The notes beneath the pieces are model-generated. The model was not told where the DNA came from, ran no database searches, and saw only the letters and a program-made list of their open reading frames with translations. The translations under genes were made by a program, and so were the position numbers. Of a DNA stretch of 16,885 nt, positions 5,729 through 13,655 are shown piece after piece (the first letter of the stretch is position 1; every line of letters starts with the position of its first letter). Source of the stretch: a bacterium (lineage in GTDB: Bacteria; Bacillota_I; Bacilli_A; RFN20; UBA1709). The stretch is taken from assembly GCA_012511355.1 (NCBI GenBank), contig JAAZGG010000145.1, forward strand, positions 1 through 16,885, in the 5' to 3' direction.

Positions 5729-8272
5729 ATGAAAAAAAGGAGCATCTTTATCTTTCTAGCAGTTTCCATTATTCTTTCCTTATTCATCAGCATAATTTAT
5801 ATCGTTAAAGCCTCTTCAATTGTTGAAGCTAAAGCCCACAGCAACGTGCATAGTGTGGCTACAGAAACCGCGGCTTACTTAGATAACAATGTGCAGAATA
5901 CTCATGATGATATTGCTTTTTATATTGAAAATTCTACGAAAGAAAAAGGTGAACTGGTCAGTGAGCTCTATTCTAAATATAGTAGTCGTTTTATCGGCTT
6001 TGGTTATTGTGAGGGCATAAGCGGCGAAGATCCTAAACTCGTTTCTTATGCGGGCAAGGATGATTATGAGTTATTTGCTTTTAACTTTTCCCATTCGGAG
6101 CGCTTTTTCGCCCAGCAATGTGCCATAACTAATTTATCAAGATTCTTTGATAATCTAACGGATGAGCAAAATGAAGTGGTCATCTTCTATCATTTTGACG
6201 ATTATTTTGCCTTTCAGCCCTTTTCGGCTTATGAGACGATGTTGAGCAGTGCTTATCCTGAGGGCACTAGATATCTTGTTAGCACAGGGGATGGCTTAAT
6301 CTTAGCCAATTCTTTCAGTGACGATATGTCGATGAGCAGCATTTTTAGAATGTCAGTTGATCCCTTCCCTGGTTTTGTTGAGGATATCTTAGCAGGTGAG
6401 GGTCAATCTAAAATAATGAAACTCAATAAAGGCTTATCACATTTAGTTACTGTTTCCACTTGTTTAGAAGATTTTAATGATGATGGTGTTTATATCTTTG
6501 TCATCGTCGATAATATTTATATCACTAATTTCTTGAATTCACTGCTTATCATCACCGCGATTTACAATGCCTTCTTTATTGTGATCAATGTTGGGATGGC
6601 GCTAACCATGTATTTTACTAAGCGCAGCAGTCGGGACTTAATTATTCCCTTTTCCTATGAAGATCATTATGTTTTACTGGTCGGTGAAGATGGTAAGATT
6701 ATAAGTAAAAACAAGCGTTTTAGCAAATCAAAGTATAATTGTGGCAATCTACTAAGAACAGGGGTTGTTGAACTTAAGGAGCAAACAACTGAAGAATTAA
6801 AGAACTTATTAGAAACAGCTTCTTCTTTGACTTTGCGTTATGTCTTTGATGATAAGATTGAAGATATCAATTTCTTGATTTTAAATTCAAAGATCGGCTA
6901 TCAATTAATTGCCGAAGCCTATGATGATGCTTATATAGCTCGTGATAGGAAGGGTAGCAGAAGAGGGGTTAGTATTGATTATGCTTATCAAGATGATTTT
7001 TACGATATTTTAAATAGAAAAGCGCTATTAGAACGTTTGAAGGATACAATTGCCAACAAGAAGAAATATTTAAATGTTTATCTTGTTTGTTGCTCCTTGA
7101 AAAATCACGATGAAATTACGCGTTTATATGGTCAGCATATTCACGAGATGATTAATACAGAAGTTATTAATCGCTTGAAGAAGTCTTTAGATGGTAATGA
7201 GATCTACTCTATCAATGACAATTTCTGTGCTTTCTTTGTTCATTTAAAGGATAACTTCAATGATTTAAGAAGACAGATGGAAGTTATTAATAAAGAGCAA
7301 AGACATCCTATCAGTATCTATTCCAGTGATTCAATAGTTGAGCCCTATTTCGGTATTTATCCTCTTTCTTTAATTGAGGCCAATGAAGATCCAACGCCAA
7401 GAGGTATTATCAATAAGGCGATAATTGCCTATAACCGGGCTAAACAGAGTAAGGATCAAAACTATTATTTATACGATATCAGTTCCGAGTCTTTGCTCGA
7501 ACGTGAGCAAATAGTAGCGGATGATATTAAAAAAGGTATTGAAAACAATGAGTTTGAGACCCACTTCCAACCAGTTTACAATTTAAAAGAAGATCGGGTA
7601 TCGGGCTTTGAATGTCTGTTAAGATGGAATAATGACAAATACCGTTTTGAGTCGCCGTATGAATATATCAAAGTTGCCGAGCATGCGGGCTATATCCACG
7701 ATATTGGTATTTTTACTTTCCGCAAGGCCTTGGAGTTACTTAAAGAGTTAAATAGAGATGATATTCGAGTATCGGTTAACGTTTCGCTTGCTCAATTTAT
7801 GCAGGCTGGCTTTACCACGGATGTTATTAATCTTTTTAAGGAATATGATGTTCCTTATTCCAGTGTGGCGATGGAAATCACTGAGACTTTCTTTGCCGAG
7901 TCTATTCAAGAAATTACTGATAAATTAGAATATATTCGTTCCTTTGGCATTAAAATTTATCTAGATGACTTTGGGACGGGCTACTCATCTTTGCTTTATT
8001 TAGCAGAGTTCCCAGTGGATGTTATTAAGATTGATAAAGAATTTACCAATCAAATTAAAGCTAATGAAAGTGTAAGAACAATTATGTCTTATTTAATTGG
8101 TATGGCTAATGCCATAGGTTTAGATGTGGTGGCTGAGGGTGTAGAAACCGACTATCAGCTCAAGTTCTATGAACGCCAGAAATGCAATTATATACAAGGC
8201 TTTTATTTCTCTAAACCGCTACCAGTGTCTGAGGTCCAAAAGGCCTTAGAAATCAAAAGGAGTGATGTCTAA
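5729..8272 (+). CDS. Membrane sensor c-di-GMP phosphodiesterase (degenerate GGDEF + intact EAL)
   Basis: This 847-residue protein has helix 1 (about 5-27), a roughly 235-residue extracytoplasmic region (28-265, Cache-like by pattern) and helix 2 (about 268-296). A PAS-like segment (about 308-400), a GGDEF-like domain (about 420-585) and an EAL domain (about 595-840) follow. The GGDEF signature reads NDNFC (496-500), so it cannot be a cyclase but could bind GTP or a regulator. The EAL domain keeps all expected metal and catalytic residues: Glu628 (ECL), Arg632, Asn684, Glu716, Asp746-Asp747 (DDFGTG), Lys767, Glu803 (AEGVE) and Gln823. It should hydrolyse c-di-GMP to pGpG. SD AGGAG lies 8 bases before the ATG, and the gene starts 3 bases after the peptidase stop. 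As the product of a c-di-GMP-activated operon it would form negative feedback tuned by an external signal. Confidence 0.9.
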   Translation: MKKRSIFIFLAVSIILSLFISIIYIVKASSIVEAKAHSNVHSVATETAAYLDNNVQNTHDDIAFYIENSTKEKGELVSELYSKYSSRFIGFGYCEGISGEDPKLVSYAGKDDYELFAFNFSHSERFFAQQCAITNLSRFFDNLTDEQNEVVIFYHFDDYFAFQPFSAYETMLSSAYPEGTRYLVSTGDGLILANSFSDDMSMSSIFRMSVDPFPGFVEDILAGEGQSKIMKLNKGLSHLVTVSTCLEDFNDDGVYIFVIVDNIYITNFLNSLLIITAIYNAFFIVINVGMALTMYFTKRSSRDLIIPFSYEDHYVLLVGEDGKIISKNKRFSKSKYNCGNLLRTGVVELKEQTTEELKNLLETASSLTLRYVFDDKIEDINFLILNSKIGYQLIAEAYDDAYIARDRKGSRRGVSIDYAYQDDFYDILNRKALLERLKDTIANKKKYLNVYLVCCSLKNHDEITRLYGQHIHEMINTEVINRLKKSLDGNEIYSINDNFCAFFVHLKDNFNDLRRQMEVINKEQRHPISIYSSDSIVEPYFGIYPLSLIEANEDPTPRGIINKAIIAYNRAKQSKDQNYYLYDISSESLLEREQIVADDIKKGIENNEFETHFQPVYNLKEDRVSGFECLLRWNNDKYRFESPYEYIKVAEHAGYIHDIGIFTFRKALELLKELNRDDIRVSVNVSLAQFMQAGFTTDVINLFKEYDVPYSSVAMEITETFFAESIQEITDKLEYIRSFGIKIYLDDFGTGYSSLLYLAEFPVDVIKIDKEFTNQIKANESVRTIMSYLIGMANAIGLDVVAEGVETDYQLKFYERQKCNYIQGFYFSKPLPVSEVQKALEIKRSDV

Positions 8273-9735
8273 TGATATTAGCAAGAACAGCAAGTACTAG
8301 TGATCCAGTCTTTACGGGTTTGATCATTATTGTGATAATTGGCCTAAGTGTTTTACTACTTTGGTCCATTATCCGCGAAATGAAAAAAAGAAAAAAAGAA
8401 CGGGAACAACCAAAAAAGACCCCAGGTTTAATGTCCTTATCCCATTTGACGGAGTCTTTAAACGAATTTGTTCGGGTTTATCACCTTTCTAAGAAGGCGA
8501 CAATTTTTGTCTTTTCCTTTGCTAATGCCAATGAACTAGCCGAGTCGTTTGGTCGTCGAACCGAGATGATTTTAAAAGATAAGGTTCTCCAGAATGTGAT
8601 AAAAATTCTCCCTAGAAACGCGGTTTTAGCTGAATACAGGAACGAAAGCGATAGTTACGCTTTACTATTAAGAGGCGATTTTCCTGAAGACAAACTCTTA
8701 AGTTTTGCTAACTACCTAGTCAGCGTTATTGAAACTCCTGTTGCGGTTCCTAACCTTGAGATTGAAATTTCCTATTCAGCTTATTTAGGTATTGTCTATT
8801 ATCCAACTCATGCCATTTCGGTTACTGATTTGTTAAACAAGGCCGATGTCGCTCTTTATATGAACCAGAAGAGCCCTAACACCAAATACACGGTTTATTC
8901 TTCCTCTTTCGCGGTTACCGAAGAAGAGAATCTTGTTTACTATAACCAAATCAAAGCCGCCATTAAAAACAAAGAATTTGAACTTTATTATCAACCAATT
9001 TGTGAATGTAAAACCCAAAACATTGTTGGTTTTGAAGCCTTGATTCGCTGGAAACATCCAGAATTAGGCATATTAAATCCAGCCAAATTCCTTTCTGTTT
9101 TAGAGAATTCTGGGGATATAAACTGGATTGGCAAATGGAGCATGCATGTTATCTGTGCTTACTATAATGAACAGCGCGCTCTTTTCAAAGAACATAATGT
9201 TTTCTTCTCAGTAAACCTTTCAGTTAAGCAATTGCTCAATGAGAACTTGGTCAATGATTTTGCCGCTATTCTCAATCAATATCATGTGCCTACTGACGCA
9301 ATTTGTTTTGAAATTGAAGAATATGCCCTTTATGAACGTTATCCTGTCATTCAAACAACGATTCGAGAATTAGGAGAGAAAGGTTTCAAACTCGCTATTG
9401 ATCACTTTGGTTTAGATTCTAATAACATCAAGAAATTAGAATCACAAGAACCCTATATGATTAAACTTGTAGCAAAAGACACCTTGGAAGCCCAAGACTC
9501 CTTTGTTGGGTCGCGTGTTTTCGAGATTTTAATTGATACCTGTAAAAAGCGAAATATTAAAATTTCCTCTTTAATGGTTGAAAATCAAGATGATATCAAA
9601 AAACTTGAAGAAAGCGGTTTTGATTATCAGCAAGGCTATTTTATTGCTGAGCCGATGAGTGCTAAAGACAATGCTGAATTCTTTTCCGCCAGCTTTCGCC
9701 TAAAAGAAGATGAAAGCAAGAAAAAGGAAGAATAA
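8272..9735 (+). CDS. Membrane EAL-domain protein with degenerate GGDEF and probably inactive EAL
   Basis: This 487-residue protein has one N-terminal membrane helix (about 14-36) and a basic linker. A GGDEF-like domain (about 52-210) has signature ESDSY (125-129), so it is not a cyclase. The EAL domain (about 222-470) keeps Glu255 (EAL), Arg259, Asn315, Glu347, Asp377, Lys398 and Gln454. The DDFGTG loop reads DHFGLD, so the second metal Asp is His378. The first Glu of AEGVE is Leu434. These losses normally abolish hydrolysis, which suggests a c-di-GMP receptor or an allosteric partner of the upstream phosphodiesterase. The start overlaps the preceding stop in TAATG, with SD AAAGGAG upstream, so the two are translationally coupled and probably made in fixed ratio. 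It is the last gene of the c-di-GMP module. Confidence 0.85.
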   Translation: MILARTASTSDPVFTGLIIIVIIGLSVLLLWSIIREMKKRKKEREQPKKTPGLMSLSHLTESLNEFVRVYHLSKKATIFVFSFANANELAESFGRRTEMILKDKVLQNVIKILPRNAVLAEYRNESDSYALLLRGDFPEDKLLSFANYLVSVIETPVAVPNLEIEISYSAYLGIVYYPTHAISVTDLLNKADVALYMNQKSPNTKYTVYSSSFAVTEEENLVYYNQIKAAIKNKEFELYYQPICECKTQNIVGFEALIRWKHPELGILNPAKFLSVLENSGDINWIGKWSMHVICAYYNEQRALFKEHNVFFSVNLSVKQLLNENLVNDFAAILNQYHVPTDAICFEIEEYALYERYPVIQTTIRELGEKGFKLAIDHFGLDSNNIKKLESQEPYMIKLVAKDTLEAQDSFVGSRVFEILIDTCKKRNIKISSLMVENQDDIKKLEESGFDYQQGYFIAEPMSAKDNAEFFSASFRLKEDESKKKEE

Positions 9736-9740
9736 AAAGA

Positions 9741-9767
9741 AAAAAGGCAAAAAATGCTGACTTTTTC
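9741..9767 (+). terminator. Weak terminator-like hairpin after the EAL operon
   Basis: An A-rich arm ending in AAAAAGGCA is followed by an A-rich loop, TGC, a TGA bulge and CTTTTT. The stem is short and interrupted, so termination would be inefficient. It is the only candidate between this operon and the cold-shock gene. Confidence 0.3.
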
Positions 9768-9778
9768 CAAAAATTAAG

Positions 9779-9807
9779 TTGCAACCAAGAAATATTCGTT
9801 CTATAAT
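9779..9807 (+). promoter_or_regulatory. Sigma-A promoter of the cold-shock gene
   Basis: TTGCAA (9779-9784) and a perfect TATAAT (9802-9807) are 17 bases apart. The start near 9814 gives a leader of about 48 bases. That leader contains a stem of about 7 pairs from TGCATTT with a downstream ATGCA, a possible temperature-sensitive structure. Confidence 0.75.
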
Positions 9808-9861
9808 AACTTTGCATTTAGAAATAGATGCATAGTCTAAAAATGACGGAAGGAAGTAAAA

Positions 9862-10059
9862 ATGAAGGGCGCAATTAAGATGTTTAGTAAAGAAAAGGGC
9901 TTCGGCTTTATTCGCACCGAAGAGGGCAAGGATGTCTTTTTCCACTACTCCGAACTACAAATGGAAGGCTTTAAGACCGCTGAAGTTGGCGAAGAGGTTG
10001 AATTTGATGTTCAAGAATCGGACAGAGGTCCTAGAGCTGCTAATATTCGCAAGTTATAG
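9862..10059 (+). CDS. csp: Cold-shock domain protein (CspA family)
   Basis: This 65-residue protein is a single OB-fold cold-shock domain that binds single-stranded RNA and DNA and melts mRNA structure. RNP1 is KGFGFI (12-17) and RNP2 is VFFHYS (25-30), both with the aromatic residues that stack on bases. Length is normal for the family. SD GGAAGGA precedes the ATG at 9862. It is a monocistronic unit, with its own consensus promoter upstream and a strong terminator 12 bases after the stop. There is no evidence of a link to the c-di-GMP operon upstream. Confidence 0.95.
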   Translation: MKGAIKMFSKEKGFGFIRTEEGKDVFFHYSELQMEGFKTAEVGEEVEFDVQESDRGPRAANIRKL

Positions 10060-10070
10060 TAGCTAGTGAG

Positions 10071-10094
10071 AAAACCACGAAAGTGGTTTTTTTG
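10071..10094 (+). terminator. Rho-independent terminator of the cold-shock gene
   Basis: AAAACCAC (10071-10078), loop GAAA, GTGGTTTT (10083-10090), then further T residues. This is a perfect 8-pair stem with a GNRA loop. Confidence 0.92.
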
Positions 10095-10109
10095 TTTCTC
10101 ATAAAGTAG

Positions 10110-10115
10110 TATAAT
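10110..10115 (+). promoter_or_regulatory. Candidate -10 element for ychF
   Basis: A perfect TATAAT lies 24 bases before the ychF ATG. The matching -35 position falls in the T tract of the csp terminator and is poor, so this is a weak promoter or depends on an activator. Confidence 0.4.
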
Positions 10116-10139
10116 ACCTAAGAGGTTAGGAGGGGTTCT

Positions 10140-11243
10140 ATGCCATTAACAGCGGGAATAGTTGGTTTGCCAAATGTTGGAAAATCCACCCTTTTTAATG
10201 CCATTACTTCTTCAAGTGTTATCGCTGAAAACTATCCTTTTGCTACTATTACGCCTAATACGGGGATCGTTGAAGTTAAAGATTATCGTCTAAACTTTTT
10301 GACTAAACTTTTTAAATCGGCGAAGACGATAGCCGCCACTTTTGAATTTCGGGATATTGCTGGCTTAGTAAAAGGGGCTTCTAAGGGTGAGGGGTTAGGC
10401 AATCAGTTTTTAGCTAATATTCGCGAGACTGATGCCATTTGTCATGTGGTTCGTTGTTTTGAAAATGCGGCCATTATTCATGTTGATGGCAGCATTGATC
10501 CTCTTAGAGATGTAGAGACAATTGATATTGAGTTAATTATGGCGGATTTAGAAAGTGTTGAGAAACGTTTGAGTCGGATTGAAACTAAGGCCCGCCTTCA
10601 AAAAGAGGGAGAGGCGCTTATTGAATATAACCTTTTAAGTAAGATAAAAGAGAAACTATTAAAAATGCAACCAGCTCGCAGTCTACCTTTTAGCGAAGCG
10701 GAGGCAAGTCTGATGCGCTCCTTTCAACTCTTAACCGCAAAACCTGTTATTTTGATTGCTAACCTAGGGGAAGAAGATATTGTTAATCCTAAGGCCAATA
10801 AATATTATCAAGTTTTAGAAAGTGTCGCTCAGAAAGAAGGGGCTGAATTAGTAGCTATCTGTGCCCAAGTAGAAGCGGATATAGTTTCTCTTAGTCCAGA
10901 AGATAAGGATACGTTTTTAAAAGAACTTGGCTTGCAAGAGAGCGGCCTTGATAAACTCACGCATGCTGCTTATAGTCTATTGGGTTTAAAGACTTTCTTT
11001 ACCGTTGGGTCAAAAGAGAGTAGGGCCTGGACTTTTAAAAGTGGAAGTAAGGCTCCTGTTTGCGCAGGCATTGTCCATTCAGATTTTGAACGTGGTTTTA
11101 TTAAAGCCGAGATTTATAGTTTTGAAGATTTAGTAAAATACGGCAGTGAGCAAGCCGTTAAAGATAAAGGACGATTAAGAATAGAAGGGAAGGATTATAT
11201 CGTTCAAGATGGCGATATTGTCCATTTTAGGTTTAATGTGTAA
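10140..11243 (+). CDS. ychF: Ribosome-binding ATPase YchF (Obg-like OLA1 family)
   Basis: This 367-residue protein has normal YchF length. The P-loop GLPNVGKS (9-16) is followed by the switch region with DIAGLVKGASKGEGLGNQFL. NLGEED replaces the GTPase NKxD motif; in this family that position favours ATP over GTP. A coiled-coil insertion occupies roughly 130-200. The C-terminal TGS domain ends in the characteristic HFRFNV. YchF binds ribosomes and responds to oxidative and translational stress. SD AGGAGGGG is strong. The last base of its TAA is the A of the next gene's ATG, so the lipase gene is coupled to it. Confidence 0.97.
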   Translation: MPLTAGIVGLPNVGKSTLFNAITSSSVIAENYPFATITPNTGIVEVKDYRLNFLTKLFKSAKTIAATFEFRDIAGLVKGASKGEGLGNQFLANIRETDAICHVVRCFENAAIIHVDGSIDPLRDVETIDIELIMADLESVEKRLSRIETKARLQKEGEALIEYNLLSKIKEKLLKMQPARSLPFSEAEASLMRSFQLLTAKPVILIANLGEEDIVNPKANKYYQVLESVAQKEGAELVAICAQVEADIVSLSPEDKDTFLKELGLQESGLDKLTHAAYSLLGLKTFFTVGSKESRAWTFKSGSKAPVCAGIVHSDFERGFIKAEIYSFEDLVKYGSEQAVKDKGRLRIEGKDYIVQDGDIVHFRFNV

Positions 11244-12133
11244 TGAAAAGAAAAGTAGGTTTAGTTTTAGGTGGAGGCGGCGCTAAAGGCGCCTATCAAG
11301 TCGGCGTTTATAAGGCTTTACGCGATCATGGGCTTATCGATGAGATAAAGGCTATTTCTGGCACTTCAATCGGTGCGCTAAACTTAGCCCTTTTAGCCTT
11401 GCAAGAAGTTGATCAAGCTGCGGAGATTTGGCTCAGCCTTACCAAGAGAAAAGTTTTGACTCTTAAGCATTGGAAAGAGTATTTAGATTTCAAGAATTTT
11501 AGTGTTCTTTCGCGTAAGGGAATGCTAGAAATTTTTAGTAGTGAAATTGATTTTAAACGCGTCAGTGATTGTAAGATTCCACTTTATGTCTGTGCCACTA
11601 ATCTTAGAGATAATGTTGGTGAAACCTTTAAATTAAATGGGCTCAGTGAAGAAGAGATTATTGATCGTCTTTCCGCTTCTAGCGCTATCCCCACCGTTTT
11701 CCCCAACGTTGAGATCAATGGCATCCGTTATATGGATGGCTATCTGTATGATAATGTGCCGATTAATAGTCTAGTGGCAAATGAAGATTGCAATTTTTTA
11801 TATGTTGTTCCATTAACCGCCTTTCATTGTTCTAAGCCTGAAGATTACCCTAATCAAACTCTAATTGTCTTTGATGAACCGGCTTTTGATGACTTAAAAC
11901 TCTGGGATGGGACTTTGAGATTTGGCCATGCTGTTGCTAAGTACCGCTTAGAATTAGGTTATGACAATGCGATGCGTCTTATTAATTATTTAAGACAAAA
12001 AGGGCTTATTTATAAGACTAGAAAAGAGAAGGTTAGACGCCTATTTTCTGTCCTTACCAGGCGAACAAAAAAGCTTAAAAAATATTATTCTGTCAGTGGT
12101 TTAGATCCCGTGATTAAAGAGGAAAAAGAATAG
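11243..12133 (+). CDS. Patatin-like phospholipase (RssA/YjjU-like)
   Basis: This is a 296-residue patatin-fold lipid acyl hydrolase. The oxyanion loop LGGGGAKGAYQ (9-19) is followed by the nucleophile elbow GTSIG with Ser42. The Asp-Gly motif MDGYLYDN has Asp165, completing the Ser/Asp dyad. No signal peptide or membrane helix is visible, so it should be cytosolic and act on membrane phospholipids or lysophospholipids. The C-terminus (about 265-290) is strongly basic, which could aid membrane contact. The start overlaps the ychF stop (TAATG) and has only a weak SD, so translation probably depends on coupling. The exact lipid substrate is not evident. Confidence 0.88.
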   Translation: MKRKVGLVLGGGGAKGAYQVGVYKALRDHGLIDEIKAISGTSIGALNLALLALQEVDQAAEIWLSLTKRKVLTLKHWKEYLDFKNFSVLSRKGMLEIFSSEIDFKRVSDCKIPLYVCATNLRDNVGETFKLNGLSEEEIIDRLSASSAIPTVFPNVEINGIRYMDGYLYDNVPINSLVANEDCNFLYVVPLTAFHCSKPEDYPNQTLIVFDEPAFDDLKLWDGTLRFGHAVAKYRLELGYDNAMRLINYLRQKGLIYKTRKEKVRRLFSVLTRRTKKLKKYYSVSGLDPVIKEEKE

Positions 12134-12940
12134 ATGGATTGGATAGAATTTTTAAAATACATCCTATTAGGAATTGTACAAGGAGCCTGTGAAATTTTAC
12201 CGATTTCTTCTAGTGGGCATTTGGTTTTAGCATATGCCCTTTTGGGCTTTGAAGAAGTTAATTTAGCCTTCTCAGTTTTCTTACATTTTGCTTCTTTAAT
12301 TGCGGCTTTAATCTTTTTAAGAAAACAAGTTTGGCGTATTTTAAAAGGCAGCGCACTTTACCTTTTTAAAAAGGATCAAGAACAGAAAAACAATTTTCAC
12401 TATCTTTTACTTTTAATTATAAGTACAGCTGTCACGGCTGTTATCGGCCTTATATTTAAAGATCAAATGGCCAAACTTAGTTCAGTTGCTTTTGTTGGTA
12501 TAGCCTTGATAATAAACGGATTTTGGATTTTAATTTTCGATCATTTAAAGGGGGAAAGAAGAATAGATGATCTTCCCTTGTGGAAAGCTTTAATAATTGG
12601 CCTTGGGCAGGGGGTAGGCGTTTTACCAGGCATCTCTCGCAGTGGAGCAACTATAGGCACATCTATCTGTGTTGGACTCAAAAAAGAAGATGCCGCCGAA
12701 TACGCTTTCTTACTATTTCTTCCTATAACTTTAGGAGCCACTATTTTAGAGGTTCAAGATTTATTGACCGTTGATAAAAATTTAATTCCGGCGTATATTG
12801 CAGGTTTTGTTTTAGCTTTCTTAACCACCTATTTGGCCTTGGTTTTCTTCTTAAAAATTATTCGTAAACGCCGTTTATTACCTTTCGCTATTTATTGTTT
12901 TATTGTGGGCTTAACGGCGACTCTGGTGGCTTTTTTATAA
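12134..12940 (+). CDS. uppP: Undecaprenyl-diphosphatase UppP (BacA)
   Basis: This 268-residue polytopic membrane protein recycles undecaprenyl pyrophosphate to the monophosphate carrier used in peptidoglycan and wall polymer synthesis; overexpression in relatives gives bacitracin resistance. The first signature region has Glu20 and ILPISSSGH (21-29), and the second has PGISRSG (165-171) with Arg169. Both are catalytic in the family. Length is normal. The ATG directly follows the lipase stop, with GAGG 11 bases upstream, giving an ychF-lipase-uppP operon. The last 41 bases overlap the convergent folT gene on the other strand. Its presence indicates a walled organism, arguing against a Mollicute. 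Confidence 0.96.
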   Translation: MDWIEFLKYILLGIVQGACEILPISSSGHLVLAYALLGFEEVNLAFSVFLHFASLIAALIFLRKQVWRILKGSALYLFKKDQEQKNNFHYLLLLIISTAVTAVIGLIFKDQMAKLSSVAFVGIALIINGFWILIFDHLKGERRIDDLPLWKALIIGLGQGVGVLPGISRSGATIGTSICVGLKKEDAAEYAFLLFLPITLGATILEVQDLLTVDKNLIPAYIAGFVLAFLTTYLALVFFLKIIRKRRLLPFAIYCFIVGLTATLVAFL

Positions 12941-13451
12941 TTTTATATAAGCGCGGGTAACTTATATAGATTACAAGACAATAAACACAGGCAAAAGCTA
13001 GTGAAAACGCAAAGCGAAGGGCGATAGTCCCCACGGTTAAAGACAAAGGATAATCAAAAATCAAAGAATCTAGATAAAGGGCACAAGAATTAATGGCCGT
13101 AACACAAAGAGAAGTTGTAAAGGTAATAAGTATTACCTTTTTTAAATTGAAATTATCCTTTATTAGATATTTAGACATTAGACCGCTAAGAAAGCCCCAA
13201 AAAATGGGAGCAATCATCCAAAGAGCGGTAGTATAACTAAGACCATAAAAGAGCATTTGACTGATAAAACCAACAACCGCTCCCGCTAAAGCGCCCACCC
13301 AAGGGCCAAATAAAAAGCCCGCTAAAAGTAAGGGTAACCCATAGATAGTAAATTTAGAAATATTAGAGCGGACACTAATAACATCTAAAATCAGTGACAG
13401 GGCCGCCATACTAGCCGCCACCGCCATTTTATAAGTTTTTGAACTTTTCAT
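12900..13451 (-). CDS. folT: ECF transporter S component, folate-specific (FolT)
   Basis: This 183-residue membrane protein has about five or six hydrophobic segments. It opens with a basic stretch, then the helix MAVAASMAALSLILDVI, and the pattern FTIYGLPLLLAGFLFGPWVGALAGAVVGF is typical of FolT-type S components. It would capture folate and pair with a shared EcfAA'T energising module, which is not in this window. Folate specificity is supported by the THF riboswitch in its leader. SD AGGAGG lies 9 bases before the ATG, inside a regulatory hairpin. It is the only minus-strand gene here, and its 3' end runs 41 bases into uppP. Confidence 0.92.
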   Translation of the reverse strand: MKSSKTYKMAVAASMAALSLILDVISVRSNISKFTIYGLPLLLAGFLFGPWVGALAGAVVGFISQMLFYGLSYTTALWMIAPIFWGFLSGLMSKYLIKDNFNLKKVILITFTTSLCVTAINSCALYLDSLIFDYPLSLTVGTIALRFAFSLAFACVYCLVIYISYPRLYKIIKKPPESPLSPQ

Positions 13452-13453
13452 TG

Positions 13454-13492
13454 AAAAAGACCTCCTTTTAAGAGGTCCGCATAACAGCGGAC
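13454..13492 (-). promoter_or_regulatory. Competing hairpins of the folT expression platform
   Basis: On the minus strand, GUCCGC (13492-13487) can pair with GCGGAC (13480-13475). Alternatively GACCUC (13477-13472) can pair with GAGGUC (13464-13459), which hides the SD and is followed by five U residues. The arms share 13475-13477. The first hairpin also consumes part of aptamer P1. I infer that folate binding favours the second hairpin and shuts off folT, by SD sequestration and possibly termination. Confidence 0.65.
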
Positions 13493-13573
13493 GCGTTAGA
13501 AAACCGCCACTTAGTGTTCGCGCTAACGCAACTTCCCATCATTAGCTACTTTACGCTTTCTAACTACTCTGTT
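13483..13573 (-). promoter_or_regulatory. Tetrahydrofolate (THF) riboswitch aptamer
   Basis: Read on the minus strand, P1 is AACAG (13573-13569) with CUGUU (13487-13483). The conserved GAGUAG, GCGUAAAG, GAUGGGA, GUUG, GGCGGU and GUCCGCU blocks occur in the expected order over 91 bases, as in THF aptamers of Bacillota. It directly precedes a folate S component, the classical target. Confidence 0.88.
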
Positions 13574-13580
13574 TTCTCTA

Positions 13581-13610
13581 ATTATAAGGGAAGTTAGTTA
13601 AAAGTGTTAC
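13581..13610 (-). promoter_or_regulatory. Candidate promoter for folT
   Basis: On the minus strand, TATAAT (13586-13581) is preceded by GTAACA (13610-13605) at 18 bases. Transcription would start just upstream of the THF aptamer, as required. Confidence 0.55.
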
Positions 13611-13634
13611 AAAAAAATAAAAATAATTTATAAT
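13606..13634 (+). promoter_or_regulatory. Candidate promoter for ung, divergent from folT
   Basis: GTTACA (13606-13611) and TATAAT (13629-13634) are 17 bases apart. The -35 hexamer overlaps that of the folT promoter on the other strand, so only one polymerase could occupy the site at a time. The ung leader would be only about 15 bases. Confidence 0.55.
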
Positions 13635-13655
13635 AGGCACAAGGGAGAAGTAAAA

